DNA of 28,809 nucleotides from JBCCOW01 sp038749105 (GTDB lineage Bacteria; Planctomycetota; Phycisphaerae; Phycisphaerales; Phycisphaeraceae), in the NCBI GenBank assembly GCA_038749105.1, contig JBCDIM010000048.1, forward strand, positions 1 to 28,809, read 5' to 3'. Both the position numbers and the translations under genes were made by a program. The notes under the pieces were generated by a model. It was not told the DNA's origin. It ran no database searches and worked only from the letters and a program-made list of their open reading frames with translations. Position 1 is the stretch's first letter. Every line of letters begins with the position of its first letter. Below, one piece after another: positions 1 to 7,946 of this stretch.

Positions 1-1
1 G

Positions 2-715
2 ATCGGCAACAACTCCGGCAAGTCGCAGGGCGTGTTCACCGCCATGCTCACCGACTTCGTGGCCGAAGAGAACTTCTTCTACCGCAACGGCTGGCACCCC
101 GACGTGGCCGAAGCGGTCCGCAACAAGTTCAACCACAACCTCTACATGGCGGAGAACAACGAGCCCGCCACCGTCCGCCGCAACATCTTCGTGTCGCCGG
201 GTTCGCACGGGGCCCAGCTCCGAGGGGGCGGGCAGTTCGACGACAACCTCATCCTCGACGCCCCGATCGGGGCGTTCGTCCGGACCAACCCCTCGGCCAT
301 GCGGGGCAACACGGTCCTGCTCAGCCCGAAGACGCCCGACGAGAGAGCCAACGACGGGATCGGCCTCCAGGCGTTCAACCTGCCGAGCGTGGAGATGACC
401 GGCAACCTCGTGGGCCACCTCGCCAACGGTAGTGACGGCCATCCATACGAGGTCCGCGACCGGGTCGGTACCGGCGTCTTTGCCAACAACGTCGCCTCGC
501 GCTGGCCCGGAGAGTCTCGCATTGGCGACAGCGTTGAAGTCCGCAACAACCGGCTCGAGCTTAACACCAACCTCGACATCGACGACCGCTTCGATCCCGA
601 CGACTGGCCGCTGATCCAAGCGAACCAGTCCCGAGGCATGGGGGAGTGGGATCCCGATCTACACAGCCCCGACCCCACCCACGCCCGGCTGCGGGCCCTG
701 TTGGAGACGCGATGA
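2..715 (+). CDS. Right-handed beta-helix protein, 5' truncated (tailspike-like or secreted polysaccharide-binding)
   Basis: The reading frame is already open at the left edge (it begins I-G-N-N-S-G-K), so the true start lies outside the window; a GTG at 32 is only the first start-like codon inside. The visible 238 codons carry short repeated turns rich in Asn and Asp with alternating hydrophobic residues, such as FNHNLYMAENN, RRNIFVSPG, FDDNLIL and VEVRNNRLELN. This is the look of a parallel beta-helix as in pectate-lyase-like or phage tailspike proteins. The stop overlaps the next start as ATGA at 712-715, so it is co-transcribed and translationally coupled with the esterase-type tail protein. 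A role in binding or cutting surface polysaccharide is inferred from fold and neighbour. No catalytic residues can be assigned. It could also be a non-enzymatic fibre. Confidence 0.7.
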   Translation: MGNNSGKSQGVFTAMLTDFVAEENFFYRNGWHPDVAEAVRNKFNHNLYMAENNEPATVRRNIFVSPGSHGAQLRGGGQFDDNLILDAPIGAFVRTNPSAMRGNTVLLSPKTPDERANDGIGLQAFNLPSVEMTGNLVGHLANGSDGHPYEVRDRVGTGVFANNVASRWPGESRIGDSVEVRNNRLELNTNLDIDDRFDPDDWPLIQANQSRGMGEWDPDLHSPDPTHARLRALLETR

Positions 716-2568
716 GCTTTGTCGGTGATCTTTCAACCGCCATTCAGGGGCTCTTGCCGGGGCTGGTCGTTGACGCGCACGCCGCCTCCGGGACGTTCGT
801 AGACCACCGATCGGGGGAGGGCACAGCAACCGGGGCGGAAGCCATCACGACCGACGCCGAGCGCCCAAGCGTGCTTGAGTTCGACACCGCGGGCGATCGT
901 TTTGACCTGGCCGATCGGGTCTCAGCAGTGGCCCCCTTGTCACAGGGCACGATCCACGCTCGATTCAAGTGCCCAGCTCAGGTGAGTGCGGCCCAGGCAA
1001 TCGCTGGGGTCTCCGACGCCAGCGCCAACACGTTCCTGTGGCTGGGTGTTCTCGGCAGCACCCCCGGCATTGTCCGTTATGGGGTGCGGCAAGCGGGCAC
1101 CGATCTGGTCGTGTGGCAGAGTACCAATCGCTACGACGACGGGGCCTGGCACGACATCCAGGTCGTGGTGTCTTCGTCGGGCACGGCGGTCTATATCGAC
1201 GGCAACGCTTCGGCCGGCTCGTTCACGCAGGGCAGCGCGTCAAGCTCCGATTTCTTCGACGACATGACGGGTCTGGACACGTTCGAGGTCGGTCGGCTGG
1301 TGTACACGTCTCAGATCGAATCAGCCAACTTGCTGGTCGATCGCGTCCGCGTTTGGTCCCGCCCGTTGTCTTCCGACGAGCTGGCCGACGCCCGCATCCG
1401 CTCCGTCGTCGTGGTCCTGATCGGTCAGTCCAACACGATCGGGCGAGCTGGCCCGATCAACTCGACCCTTGACACCGCAGACCGCCACGTCAAGCAGCTC
1501 ATCCGCAGTGCGGGTTCAGACGACCAGACCATCGGGGTGGCGGCACACCCCTTGGATCACGACGGCGCGACTGCCGACACGGTCGGGCTCGGGATCGACT
1601 TGGGCAACCGCATCCGCGCTCACATCCGATCCATCGACAACGGGGCTCTGTCAGTTGTTCTGGTCCCCGCGGCGAAGGGCGGGACCGGGTTTACAACGGA
1701 TAGCTGGTCATCGGGCGACCCTGAATACAACGACGCCCTTAACCGAATCAACGCGGCCCTAGGCTTCGGCGGAGTGCTAGGGCTGATCGCATGGCACCAG
1801 GGCGAGACGGACGCGGGAGACGCCACCGAGGCCGCTACGCACGCCGCGGAGTTCCCGGCGATGGTTGTGGCGCTCCGGGCGGCGATCAACGATGACGCGT
1901 TGGGTGGGCATAGCGAGCGACCTTTTGTGGCGGGCGAGCTGGGCGGGTTTTTGGATGCCTTGACCTACGCAGGTAAAGACGCGGTTCAAGCACAGATCAA
2001 CGAAGTCTCGGGGTGGGTCGCGTCTGCGGTGGCAAGCAGCGAGTCACTCACCGACATGGGCGACGGCCTGCACTTCAACGCCGACTCACAGAGGCGGTTT
2101 GCCGGCCGCTACTTCGACGCATGGCTCTCATTGGCCCAGTCCTCGCTCACCGCTCAGCAGGTGGCCGACGCCGTGGACGCGGGGCAACTGGCTCAAGACG
2201 CCGCAGCCGCAAGGACCGCGTCGGCCGCTATTGAGGCCAAGCTCCCCGACAACGACCGCAAGATCGCAGGGGCGGGGACGACGGCGAGCGATCTGGATGA
2301 CGTCATTGCAGGCTCCGACCTCGCCATCGCCGCCACCGTCAACGACCCCGCTGCGACTACTACCGCCTTCACCCTCAATATCACCGGGCTCGGCTCGGCG
2401 GCCAACGTGGTCGGCGCCGTGCTGCAGTTCACCTCCGGGCAGCTTGCCGGTCACCGCACCCGCCTCACCGCCCACAATCCCGCCACTGGCGCCGTTGAGG
2501 TCGTCGACCTCCCCGCCGCTCCCGCCAACGGCGACAACGCCCAGATCCTCGGCCTTGTCAGCACCTGA
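712..2568 (+). CDS. Tail fibre-type protein with LamG-like domain and SGNH carbohydrate esterase domain
   Basis: I chose ATG 712 (ATGA overlap with the preceding stop), giving 618 residues; an in-frame GTG at 646 would add 22 residues inside the upstream gene and is less likely. Residues about 50-228 look like a LamG/concanavalin-A-like jelly roll, ending in the typical DRVRVWSRPLSSDEL. Residues about 231-472 form an SGNH/sialate-O-acetylesterase-type domain: GQSN with nucleophile Ser240, WHQGETD at 361-367, and DGLHF with Asp451 and His454 as the likely catalytic pair. Residues about 480-618 are Ala-rich and then beta-rich. In known phages this arrangement removes acetyl groups from host capsule or O-antigen at the cell surface. 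The substrate here is unknown. Its place beside a beta-helix protein supports a role in host recognition. Confidence 0.8.
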   Translation: MSFVGDLSTAIQGLLPGLVVDAHAASGTFVDHRSGEGTATGAEAITTDAERPSVLEFDTAGDRFDLADRVSAVAPLSQGTIHARFKCPAQVSAAQAIAGVSDASANTFLWLGVLGSTPGIVRYGVRQAGTDLVVWQSTNRYDDGAWHDIQVVVSSSGTAVYIDGNASAGSFTQGSASSSDFFDDMTGLDTFEVGRLVYTSQIESANLLVDRVRVWSRPLSSDELADARIRSVVVVLIGQSNTIGRAGPINSTLDTADRHVKQLIRSAGSDDQTIGVAAHPLDHDGATADTVGLGIDLGNRIRAHIRSIDNGALSVVLVPAAKGGTGFTTDSWSSGDPEYNDALNRINAALGFGGVLGLIAWHQGETDAGDATEAATHAAEFPAMVVALRAAINDDALGGHSERPFVAGELGGFLDALTYAGKDAVQAQINEVSGWVASAVASSESLTDMGDGLHFNADSQRRFAGRYFDAWLSLAQSSLTAQQVADAVDAGQLAQDAAAARTASAAIEAKLPDNDRKIAGAGTTASDLDDVIAGSDLAIAATVNDPAATTTAFTLNITGLGSAANVVGAVLQFTSGQLAGHRTRLTAHNPATGAVEVVDLPAAPANGDNAQILGLVST

Positions 2569-2586
2569 CCCGTCCCCACTCTCGCC

Positions 2587-3195
2587 ATGAGCACCGCCTA
2601 CGCCATCGCGAAATGCCCCACCCGGCCCCAAGGCTTCCGCCTCTACAACGCCGCCGGTCGACGCCTCCGCGAGATGACCCCCGCCGCCCGCGCCGCCGAC
2701 CTGCTCATCCTCGCTCTCTCGCCCGGCGATCACGACCTGTCTCTCACCTACGTCGACGCCTTTGGCACCGAGTCTGAGCCGTCCCCCGTCACCGTCACCA
2801 TCGCCGACGATGGCAGCCCCACCCCCGCACTCGCCCCGCCCCGCGACCTCCGGGTCCGCCAAACCTCCGGCGGCGGCATCGCCCTTTCTTGGCGGGCCGT
2901 TAATTTCGCCAACCGCTACGCCGTCCCCAACGCCTACGAAGTCGCCGACCGCGGCGGCACCGGCTCTGTCCTCGCCACCGTCAACACCGAAGACCGCCTC
3001 GGATACTTCGACACCGACCTCGGCCCCTTCCCCGACGGTACCACCCTCGACCTCGCCGTCCGCGCCACCGACAGCCAGCCCGACGGCCAACGCTCCGTCT
3101 GGGTCCAGGCCCCGCTCATCGCCGCCGACGCCTCCGCCCCGCCCGCCCCCGACCTCCTCACCCCCCTCGGGAGCTGCGCCTGTGGCTGCCCGTAA
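2587..3195 (+). CDS. Fibronectin type III-like phage structural protein
   Basis: 202 residues from ATG 2587. Residues about 45-75 (GDHDLSLTYVDAFGTESEPS) and 84-175 (P-x-x-L-R-V followed by ALSWRAV and later LDLAVRATDSQPDGQRS) have the strand pattern of fibronectin type III or related Ig-like modules. These are common in phage tail and fibre proteins, where they bind carbohydrate weakly. The C-terminus ends in an odd Cys cluster (SCACGCP). It sits 18 bases after the esterase gene and overlaps the ParB-like gene by 14 bases, so it is in the same operon. A shorter protein at 22918-23391 repeats the same order (GD-Y/H, VDA-x-G, then a Pro linker and L-x-W), so the two may be related. The function is inferred only from fold. 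Confidence 0.65.
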   Translation: MSTAYAIAKCPTRPQGFRLYNAAGRRLREMTPAARAADLLILALSPGDHDLSLTYVDAFGTESEPSPVTVTIADDGSPTPALAPPRDLRVRQTSGGGIALSWRAVNFANRYAVPNAYEVADRGGTGSVLATVNTEDRLGYFDTDLGPFPDGTTLDLAVRATDSQPDGQRSVWVQAPLIAADASAPPAPDLLTPLGSCACGCP

Positions 3196-3829
3196 AAACC
3201 GCTCTAAGCCGAAGCCCCAAGCCGACACCCCGGCCAACGCCGCGGGTGTCCTCCGCGTCGAGCGCGTTCCCGTCGACCAGATCAACCCCGCCCCCGACAA
3301 CCCCCGCCACGCCCTCCGTCCCGGCGACCCCGAGTGGGACAAGCTCAAAGACTCCCTCAACGCGTTTGGCTATGCCGAATCCATCACCTGGAACCGCCAG
3401 ACCGGCCACCTCGTCGGCGGCCACCAACGCTTCGCCATCCTCGTCCAGGAACACGCCATCACCGAGGTCGACGTCGTCGTTGTCGACCTCCCGCACGCCC
3501 AGGAAAAAGCCCTCAACGTTGCCCTCAACAAGATCGACGGCCGCTGGGACACCCAACGCCTCGCCGAGCTCATGGCCGAGATCCAAGACGACGACGCCAT
3601 CGACGAGGCCCTCACCGGTTTTGACGCCGAAGAGATCAACGGGCTCATCGAGTCCGCCCTCGCCGAGGCCGACGGCCCCTCGGACGACGACGACCACACC
3701 GCCCCCAAAAACAAGCCCGTCAACGACCTGTACGCCGTGATGGTCCAGTGCTCCAGCGAAGCCGAGCAGGCCGACCTCTACGAACGCATGACCCAGGCCG
3801 GGCACAAGTGCCGGCTCATGATGATCTGA
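3182..3829 (+). CDS. ParB-like nuclease-domain protein
   Basis: 215 residues from GTG 3182, chosen because GGGAG at 3169-3173 lies 8 bases upstream and the frame has no better start; it overlaps the previous gene by 14 bases. After a basic leader (ARKNRSKPKP), residues about 24-130 match the ParB/sulfiredoxin-like N-terminal domain. The markers are V-x-x-I-x-P-x-x-x-N-P-R (residues about 31-42), a charged helix, and the nucleotide-handling loop GGHQR at 79-83, followed by a helix that in relatives reads ALN-x-ALNKI. The C-terminus is acidic (DDDDH). Such proteins are frequent just upstream of phage terminases and also occur with DNA methyltransferases and base-modification enzymes. Partition is unlikely because no ParA or HTH domain is visible. 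The exact activity (nuclease, CTP/ATP binding, or modification accessory) is unknown. Confidence 0.75.
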   Translation: MAARKNRSKPKPQADTPANAAGVLRVERVPVDQINPAPDNPRHALRPGDPEWDKLKDSLNAFGYAESITWNRQTGHLVGGHQRFAILVQEHAITEVDVVVVDLPHAQEKALNVALNKIDGRWDTQRLAELMAEIQDDDAIDEALTGFDAEEINGLIESALAEADGPSDDDDHTAPKNKPVNDLYAVMVQCSSEAEQADLYERMTQAGHKCRLMMI

Positions 3830-3842
3830 ACCCGCCACCCCC

Positions 3843-4991
3843 ATGCAAGTCCACGCCACAGTCCGATGCTCCGTGCCCCACGGCTTCCGCGTCGAGCAGG
3901 TCGCCGGGCACTTCGACCTCTCCCTCGGCGAAGAATCCGCCCGCGACTTCGCCGTCGAGGTCCCCGGCACCGATGAGGACTGGTCCATCGGCGCCATCGT
4001 CGGGCCCTCCGGCAGCGGCAAGTCCGTCGTCGCCCGCGAAGCCTTTGGCAATCAGCTCATCGAACGCTACCAATGGGACGACCGCGCCGTCGTGGCCGGC
4101 TTCGAGCCCCCCGACGCCGACCTGTCCAGCCCCGAAGCCCTGTCCGTCCGCGACATCACCGGCATGCTCTCCGCCGTCGGCTTCTCCAGCCCGCCCGCCT
4201 GGGTCCTCCCCTACGCCGCCCTCAGCAACGGCCAACGCTTCCGCGCCGACCTTGCCCGCGCCCTGCTCACGGCCGGCGACCTGGTCGTCTTCGACGAGTT
4301 CACCTCGCTCGTCGACCGCCAGGTCGCCAAGGCCGGATCCGCCGCCGTCGCCAAAGCCGTCCGCCGACGCCAGGGCCAGCGCTTCGTCGCCGTGACGTGC
4401 CACTACGACGTCCTCGATTGGCTCGAGCCCGACTGGGTCCTCGACATGGCCGCGGGGAAGCTCGCAAGGGGGCGGGTTCAACGCCGACCACCCATCGACC
4501 TCCGCATTTGTCAGGCGTCGCGCCGGTTGTGGCCGAACTTTGAGCCGCATCACTATCTGAGTGGCCGCCTCCACAGCTCCGCGTGGTGCTACGCCGTCAC
4601 CTGGGAAGACCGCCCCGTCGCTTTCCTCGCCACCCTCCACAACGTCAGCCCCGGCGGCCCCAAGTACCGCCGCGCCCATCGCCTCGTCGTCCTCCCCGAC
4701 TACCAGGGCTTCGGCATCGGCACCCGACTTCTCGAAACCGTCGCCGACCTCGAGGTCGCCCGCGGCAACTGCGAACGCTTCAGCCTCGTCACCTCGCACC
4801 CCGCCCTCATCCGCTCCCTCGCCCGACGCGAAGGCTGGGCCTGCAGCGGCGTCAACAAGGGCAACAAGCAACAGGCCGGCTTCGTCGCCGCCCGCAACGA
4901 ACAGCGGGCCCAAGAACACGCCCGCCACGCTTTCCGCTGCACCGCCCGGTTTGTCCGCGTCACGCCCGCCCAACGCGAGGCAACCCCCTGA
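3843..4991 (+). CDS. ABC-type ATPase fused to GNAT acetyltransferase-like domain (COG2401-like)
   Basis: 382 residues from ATG 3843, 13 bases after the ParB-like stop; no clear Shine-Dalgarno is present, so coupling is likely. The N-terminal ATPase has Walker A GPSGSGKS (54-61), ABC signature LSNGQ (127-131), Walker B LVVFDE (147-152) and an H-loop His187 (TCHYD). The C-terminal half (about 220-345) is GNAT-like: HHYLSG, PVAFLATL, then the acetyl-CoA loop RLVVLPDYQGFGIGT (Q-x-x-G-x-G). ABC ATPases fused to predicted acetyltransferases are known as a family of unresolved function, often in phages. The ATPase half lacks membrane segments, so it is not a transporter and is closer to the SMC/UvrA style. 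Its stop overlaps the small terminase start (TGATG), placing it in the packaging operon. A role in modifying or handling phage DNA is inferred. Confidence 0.85.
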   Translation: MQVHATVRCSVPHGFRVEQVAGHFDLSLGEESARDFAVEVPGTDEDWSIGAIVGPSGSGKSVVAREAFGNQLIERYQWDDRAVVAGFEPPDADLSSPEALSVRDITGMLSAVGFSSPPAWVLPYAALSNGQRFRADLARALLTAGDLVVFDEFTSLVDRQVAKAGSAAVAKAVRRRQGQRFVAVTCHYDVLDWLEPDWVLDMAAGKLARGRVQRRPPIDLRICQASRRLWPNFEPHHYLSGRLHSSAWCYAVTWEDRPVAFLATLHNVSPGGPKYRRAHRLVVLPDYQGFGIGTRLLETVADLEVARGNCERFSLVTSHPALIRSLARREGWACSGVNKGNKQQAGFVAARNEQRAQEHARHAFRCTARFVRVTPAQREATP

Positions 4992-5575
4992 TGGCCGCGC
5001 GAACCCAGCAACAACTCGCCGACGCGCTGGAGATCAGCCGCAAGACCCTGCTGCAGTGGATGGATCGCCCCGACTGGAAGTGGCAGCGTCGCGGACCGTG
5101 GGACGCCAAAGCCCAGCGCGACATCGCCCAGTGGCGCGTCCTCACCCTCCAGGAAGACCGGGCCGAGCAGGGGGGCAGCCCCCGCGACGACAGCCACGCC
5201 CCCGCCGACCTCGCCACCATCGCCCGACTCAAAAAGGCCAAGCTCGCCGCCGACGTCAAGTACCAGACCGAGCACGCCAAACACGAACAGCTCAAGCACG
5301 AGATCCTCGGCGGCCACTACATCCGACGCGACCTCGTCGACGGCGCCCTCGGCGGACTCGCCGCCCTGTTCGTTCAGGTCTGCGACGAGCTCGAGATGCG
5401 CAAGCCCGACCTTGGCCCCCTCCTCGACGACTACCGCCGCCGACTCTGCGACCGCGCCGACTACGAGCTCCGACGCGTCGAAGAAGTCAGCACCGAAATG
5501 GCCGCCGGGATCGCCGCCAAGTCCCGCGGCTCGGCCGGCGGCGGCGGGCGCGGCCGACCTGGGAGGACCAGCTGA
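4991..5575 (+). CDS. Terminase small subunit-like DNA-binding protein
   Basis: 194 residues from ATG 4991, one-base overlap with the upstream stop (TGATG). Residues 1-30 form a helix-turn-helix-like segment (QQLADALEISRKTLLQWMDR), suited to binding the packaging start site. Residues about 70-115 are a charged helix with coiled-coil character (LKKAKLAADVKYQTEHAKHEQLKHEIL), typical of small terminase oligomerisation. The C-terminus is Gly/Arg-rich. The assignment rests on this architecture and on direct overlap with the large terminase gene; sequence identity to a named family such as Nu1 was not recognised with certainty. In the virion pathway it would select concatemeric DNA and present it to the large subunit. 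The packaging (cos or pac) site is expected nearby but is not identified. Confidence 0.7.
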   Translation: MAARTQQQLADALEISRKTLLQWMDRPDWKWQRRGPWDAKAQRDIAQWRVLTLQEDRAEQGGSPRDDSHAPADLATIARLKKAKLAADVKYQTEHAKHEQLKHEILGGHYIRRDLVDGALGGLAALFVQVCDELEMRKPDLGPLLDDYRRRLCDRADYELRRVEEVSTEMAAGIAAKSRGSAGGGGRGRPGRTS

Positions 5576-7653
5576 TGACCACCCTCTCAAACACACCCGG
5601 CATGCCCGAGTCTGCCCCACTTCCGGGGGGTGTCCGCTCTGTCCTCCGCCCCCGCCCCCGCTGGTCCGTCAGCCAGTGGGCCGTCCGAAAACCCTTCCGT
5701 ATCGCCGAGAAGGGCGCCGCCTCGCCCGGCCCCTACGACCTCAGCCTCACCCCGTTTTGGCGCGAAGTCCTCGACTGCCCCAGCGAAGGCGTCACCAAGT
5801 GCAGCGTCGTCGCCTCCTCACAGATCGGCAAGACCCTCATGGGCCTGGTCAAGATGGCGTGGTTCGCCGAACACCGCCCCGTCAACCAGCTCTACGTCCG
5901 ACCCAACGACGACGACGTCGTCGAGGGCTTCCGCGACCGCTGGCACCCCACCATTCTCAACAACCTCCCCCACCTCATCCCCGGCGGCGAGTGGCTCACC
6001 ACCTCCAAGAACCCCCGCATCGCCCTCCGTAACTGCTACGTCTACGGCGCCGCAGCCACCGTCCCTCGGCAACTCACCTCCCGCACCGCCGGGCCCAAAT
6101 GGTTCGACGAGATCGACTCCGGCGGCGAAGAAGCCAACAGCCTCGGCAACGTCGAAGAGCTTATTGACGAGCGGTCCATGGCCCTGTCGCCCCACCTCAT
6201 CTACACCCTCGGCAGCTCCACCCCCAAGTTCGAGACCGGCAGCAACTGGCGCAACTTCGAGGACCGCTCCGACGGCCGCCGCTACCACGAGCCCTGCCCC
6301 TGCTGCGGCTCCTACCAGGTCATCAAGATCAAAGCCTTCGAGGCCCACGGCGGCGAAAGCGACCCGCTCACGATCCAGCAGGACGACCTCGCCCGCCTCA
6401 AGTGCAAACGCTGCGGCACCCTCATCGGTCCCGTGTTTCAGGGCTGGATGGCCGACCGCGGCATCTGGGTCCCCCGCGGCTGCCGCGTCGGCCGACGCCT
6501 CCCCGTCGACGACCCCGACATCCGCGACCGCCGCGCCCTGACCCTCTGCGACGACGACGACGCTTGGCGCCCCCCGATCCTCAAACCCAAGGGCTACCGC
6601 GACAACCCCCACCGCGGCTACCACGTCTGGCGGGCCTCGGCCAAGTTCCCCAAATGCCGCTGGTCCAACCTGCTCGCCGAGTGGATCCAGGTCAACAAGG
6701 CCAAAGACCCCGCCAAGCTCCAGGTCTACATCAACAACACCCTCGCCGAAGCCTGGAAGGTCGCCAAGGCCGCCGCCGACGAGGACCGCGTCCGCTCCCA
6801 CGTCGCCGCCTACCCCTTGCGGGAGGTCCCCACCGCCGCCAAGGTCCTGCTCGCCTCGGTCGATGTCCAGGCCGACCACCTCTGGTACCTCGTCAAGGCC
6901 GTCGGCGTCGTCGAGGGCGTCATGGTCTGGTGGACGATCGACTACGGCCAGATCGAGGCCGCAGCCGGCGACCACCTGCCCGCCCTCGAAACCCTCTACG
7001 AACGCCTGTTCTTCACCGGCTATCCGCTGGCCGGCGAGCCGATCGACGGGCTCCGGATGGGCGCCTACGCCATGGCGGTCGACGCCGGGTACATGCCCGA
7101 CGGGCCCTACGAGCTCAGCCGACGCCCGGGCGTGATCCCGGTGAAGGGCACCGACATCGCCGACTGGCGCGTCCGCTTTGCCAGCGTCGAGGCCAAGGGC
7201 ACCGCCGAGCCCGTCCGGCTGTGCCACGTCAACAAGTTCGTCATGGAACACCGCCTCGAACGCCTCATCAACGTCCAGGGCGGCGGCCCCAACGACCCCT
7301 GGCGGCTGCCCGCCGACACCACCGAGGACTACATCGAGCAGATCGCCAGCCACGCCCTCCGCCCCCGCAAGAGCGACAAGAAGACCCTGACGTGGCAGTC
7401 CAAGACCGCCGGACGCCCCGACCACCTCCGCGACTGCGAGGCGTACATCCAGGCGTTGGCCGAAGCCCTCGAGCAGGTCCGCGAGCTCAGCCTGCTCGGC
7501 CTGCAGCCCGACGACCCCCCCCTCCGCGTCTTCCGCCCCGGAGCCGCGACCAACGCCACCCCGACCCCGACCCCACCGCCGCCGCCGCCCTCGCCCGATC
7601 CCGCGGGCGAGTCGTGGCTCCCGCCCACCGACAACTGGCACGGCAGCGTCTAA
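5575..7653 (+). CDS. Terminase large subunit, GpA family (packaging ATPase and nuclease)
   Basis: 692 residues from ATG 5575, overlapping the small subunit stop (TGATG); the same frame is open further upstream but only inside other genes. The ATPase half has an atypical Walker A SSQIGKT (81-87), as GpA proteins do, and Walker B WFDEID (176-181). A zinc-binding insertion follows, with C241/C244 and C277/C280 (CPCCG and CKRCG). The nuclease half has acidic residues in SVDVQADHL (D430, D434) and AVDAGY (D503), and ends with HLRDCEAYIQALAEAL. Length fits lambda gpA (641 residues). The last 45 residues are Pro/Thr-rich. It pumps DNA into proheads by docking on the portal encoded downstream and cuts genome ends. 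GpA-type terminases often belong to cos phages, but no cos site was found here. Confidence 0.95.
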   Translation: MTTLSNTPGMPESAPLPGGVRSVLRPRPRWSVSQWAVRKPFRIAEKGAASPGPYDLSLTPFWREVLDCPSEGVTKCSVVASSQIGKTLMGLVKMAWFAEHRPVNQLYVRPNDDDVVEGFRDRWHPTILNNLPHLIPGGEWLTTSKNPRIALRNCYVYGAAATVPRQLTSRTAGPKWFDEIDSGGEEANSLGNVEELIDERSMALSPHLIYTLGSSTPKFETGSNWRNFEDRSDGRRYHEPCPCCGSYQVIKIKAFEAHGGESDPLTIQQDDLARLKCKRCGTLIGPVFQGWMADRGIWVPRGCRVGRRLPVDDPDIRDRRALTLCDDDDAWRPPILKPKGYRDNPHRGYHVWRASAKFPKCRWSNLLAEWIQVNKAKDPAKLQVYINNTLAEAWKVAKAAADEDRVRSHVAAYPLREVPTAAKVLLASVDVQADHLWYLVKAVGVVEGVMVWWTIDYGQIEAAAGDHLPALETLYERLFFTGYPLAGEPIDGLRMGAYAMAVDAGYMPDGPYELSRRPGVIPVKGTDIADWRVRFASVEAKGTAEPVRLCHVNKFVMEHRLERLINVQGGGPNDPWRLPADTTEDYIEQIASHALRPRKSDKKTLTWQSKTAGRPDHLRDCEAYIQALAEALEQVRELSLLGLQPDDPPLRVFRPGAATNATPTPTPPPPPPSPDPAGESWLPPTDNWHGSV

Positions 7654-7658
7654 GCCGA

Positions 7659-7692
7659 TGCCCACCGACGAGCGGGGCTTTGCAGGTGGGCA
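7659..7692 (+). other. Hairpin between terminase and connector genes
   Basis: An 8-bp perfect inverted repeat, TGCCCACC at 7659-7666 and GGTGGGCA at 7685-7692, lies in the 62-base gap between the terminase stop and the gpW-like gene. The 18-base loop contains CGGGGCTTT. There is no U-run after the stem, so it may be an RNA stability or processing element or a weak attenuator rather than a true terminator. Confidence 0.4.
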
Positions 7693-7715
7693 GCTAAACG
7701 CCGCACGATGCGGGC

Positions 7716-7946
7716 ATGCCGGAGTCGGTCCCCACCGATCAAGAACTGCTCGACGAGACCCGCAAGGCCCTCCGTGCCTTGACCGCGGGCGGGCTGCAGT
7801 CCTTCACCACCGCCTACAACCAGACCTACACCCGCCTCCAGCTCAAAGACCTCTGGGCCCAGATCGACACCCTTGAGGCCCGGATCGCCGAAGCCAACGA
7901 CAACGGGTACGGCTTCGTCCCGACCCAGATGGGGGAGGTCTGTTGA
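7716..7946 (+). CDS. gpW-like head-tail joining protein
   Basis: 76 residues from ATG 7716. It is two helices around a short middle, TAYNQTYTRLQLKDLWAQID followed by a helix with the pattern L-x-x-R-I-A-E-A, similar in size to lambda gpW (68 residues) and in the same place, between gpA and the portal. gpW-like proteins plug the portal after DNA packaging and prepare the head for the tail. The Leu/Ile heptad part could oligomerise. The final codons overlap the portal start by four bases, and the portal Shine-Dalgarno lies inside this gene. The identification rests mainly on position and length, with weak sequence support. Confidence 0.65.
   Translation: MPESVPTDQELLDETRKALRALTAGGLQSFTTAYNQTYTRLQLKDLWAQIDTLEARIAEANDNGYGFVPTQMGEVC
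7931..7945 (+). promoter_or_regulatory. Strong ribosome binding site deciding a TTG start for the portal
   Basis: GGGGGAGG at 7931-7937 is followed by a 5-base spacer and TTG at 7943, with the upstream stop TGA at 7944-7946. The purine run is the best in the neighbourhood and justifies the rare TTG start for the portal gene. Confidence 0.65.

Noticed and set aside
4991..7653. cos or pac site
   Set aside because: No convincing nicking-site symmetry or binding-site repeats could be picked out by eye, so none is claimed.
5818..7665. Long minus-strand open frame antisense to the large terminase
   Set aside because: Low-complexity Gly/Val/Asp composition and complete overlap with a clear GpA terminase. 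The same applies to 2128-3360, 3158-4051 and 3816-4973.
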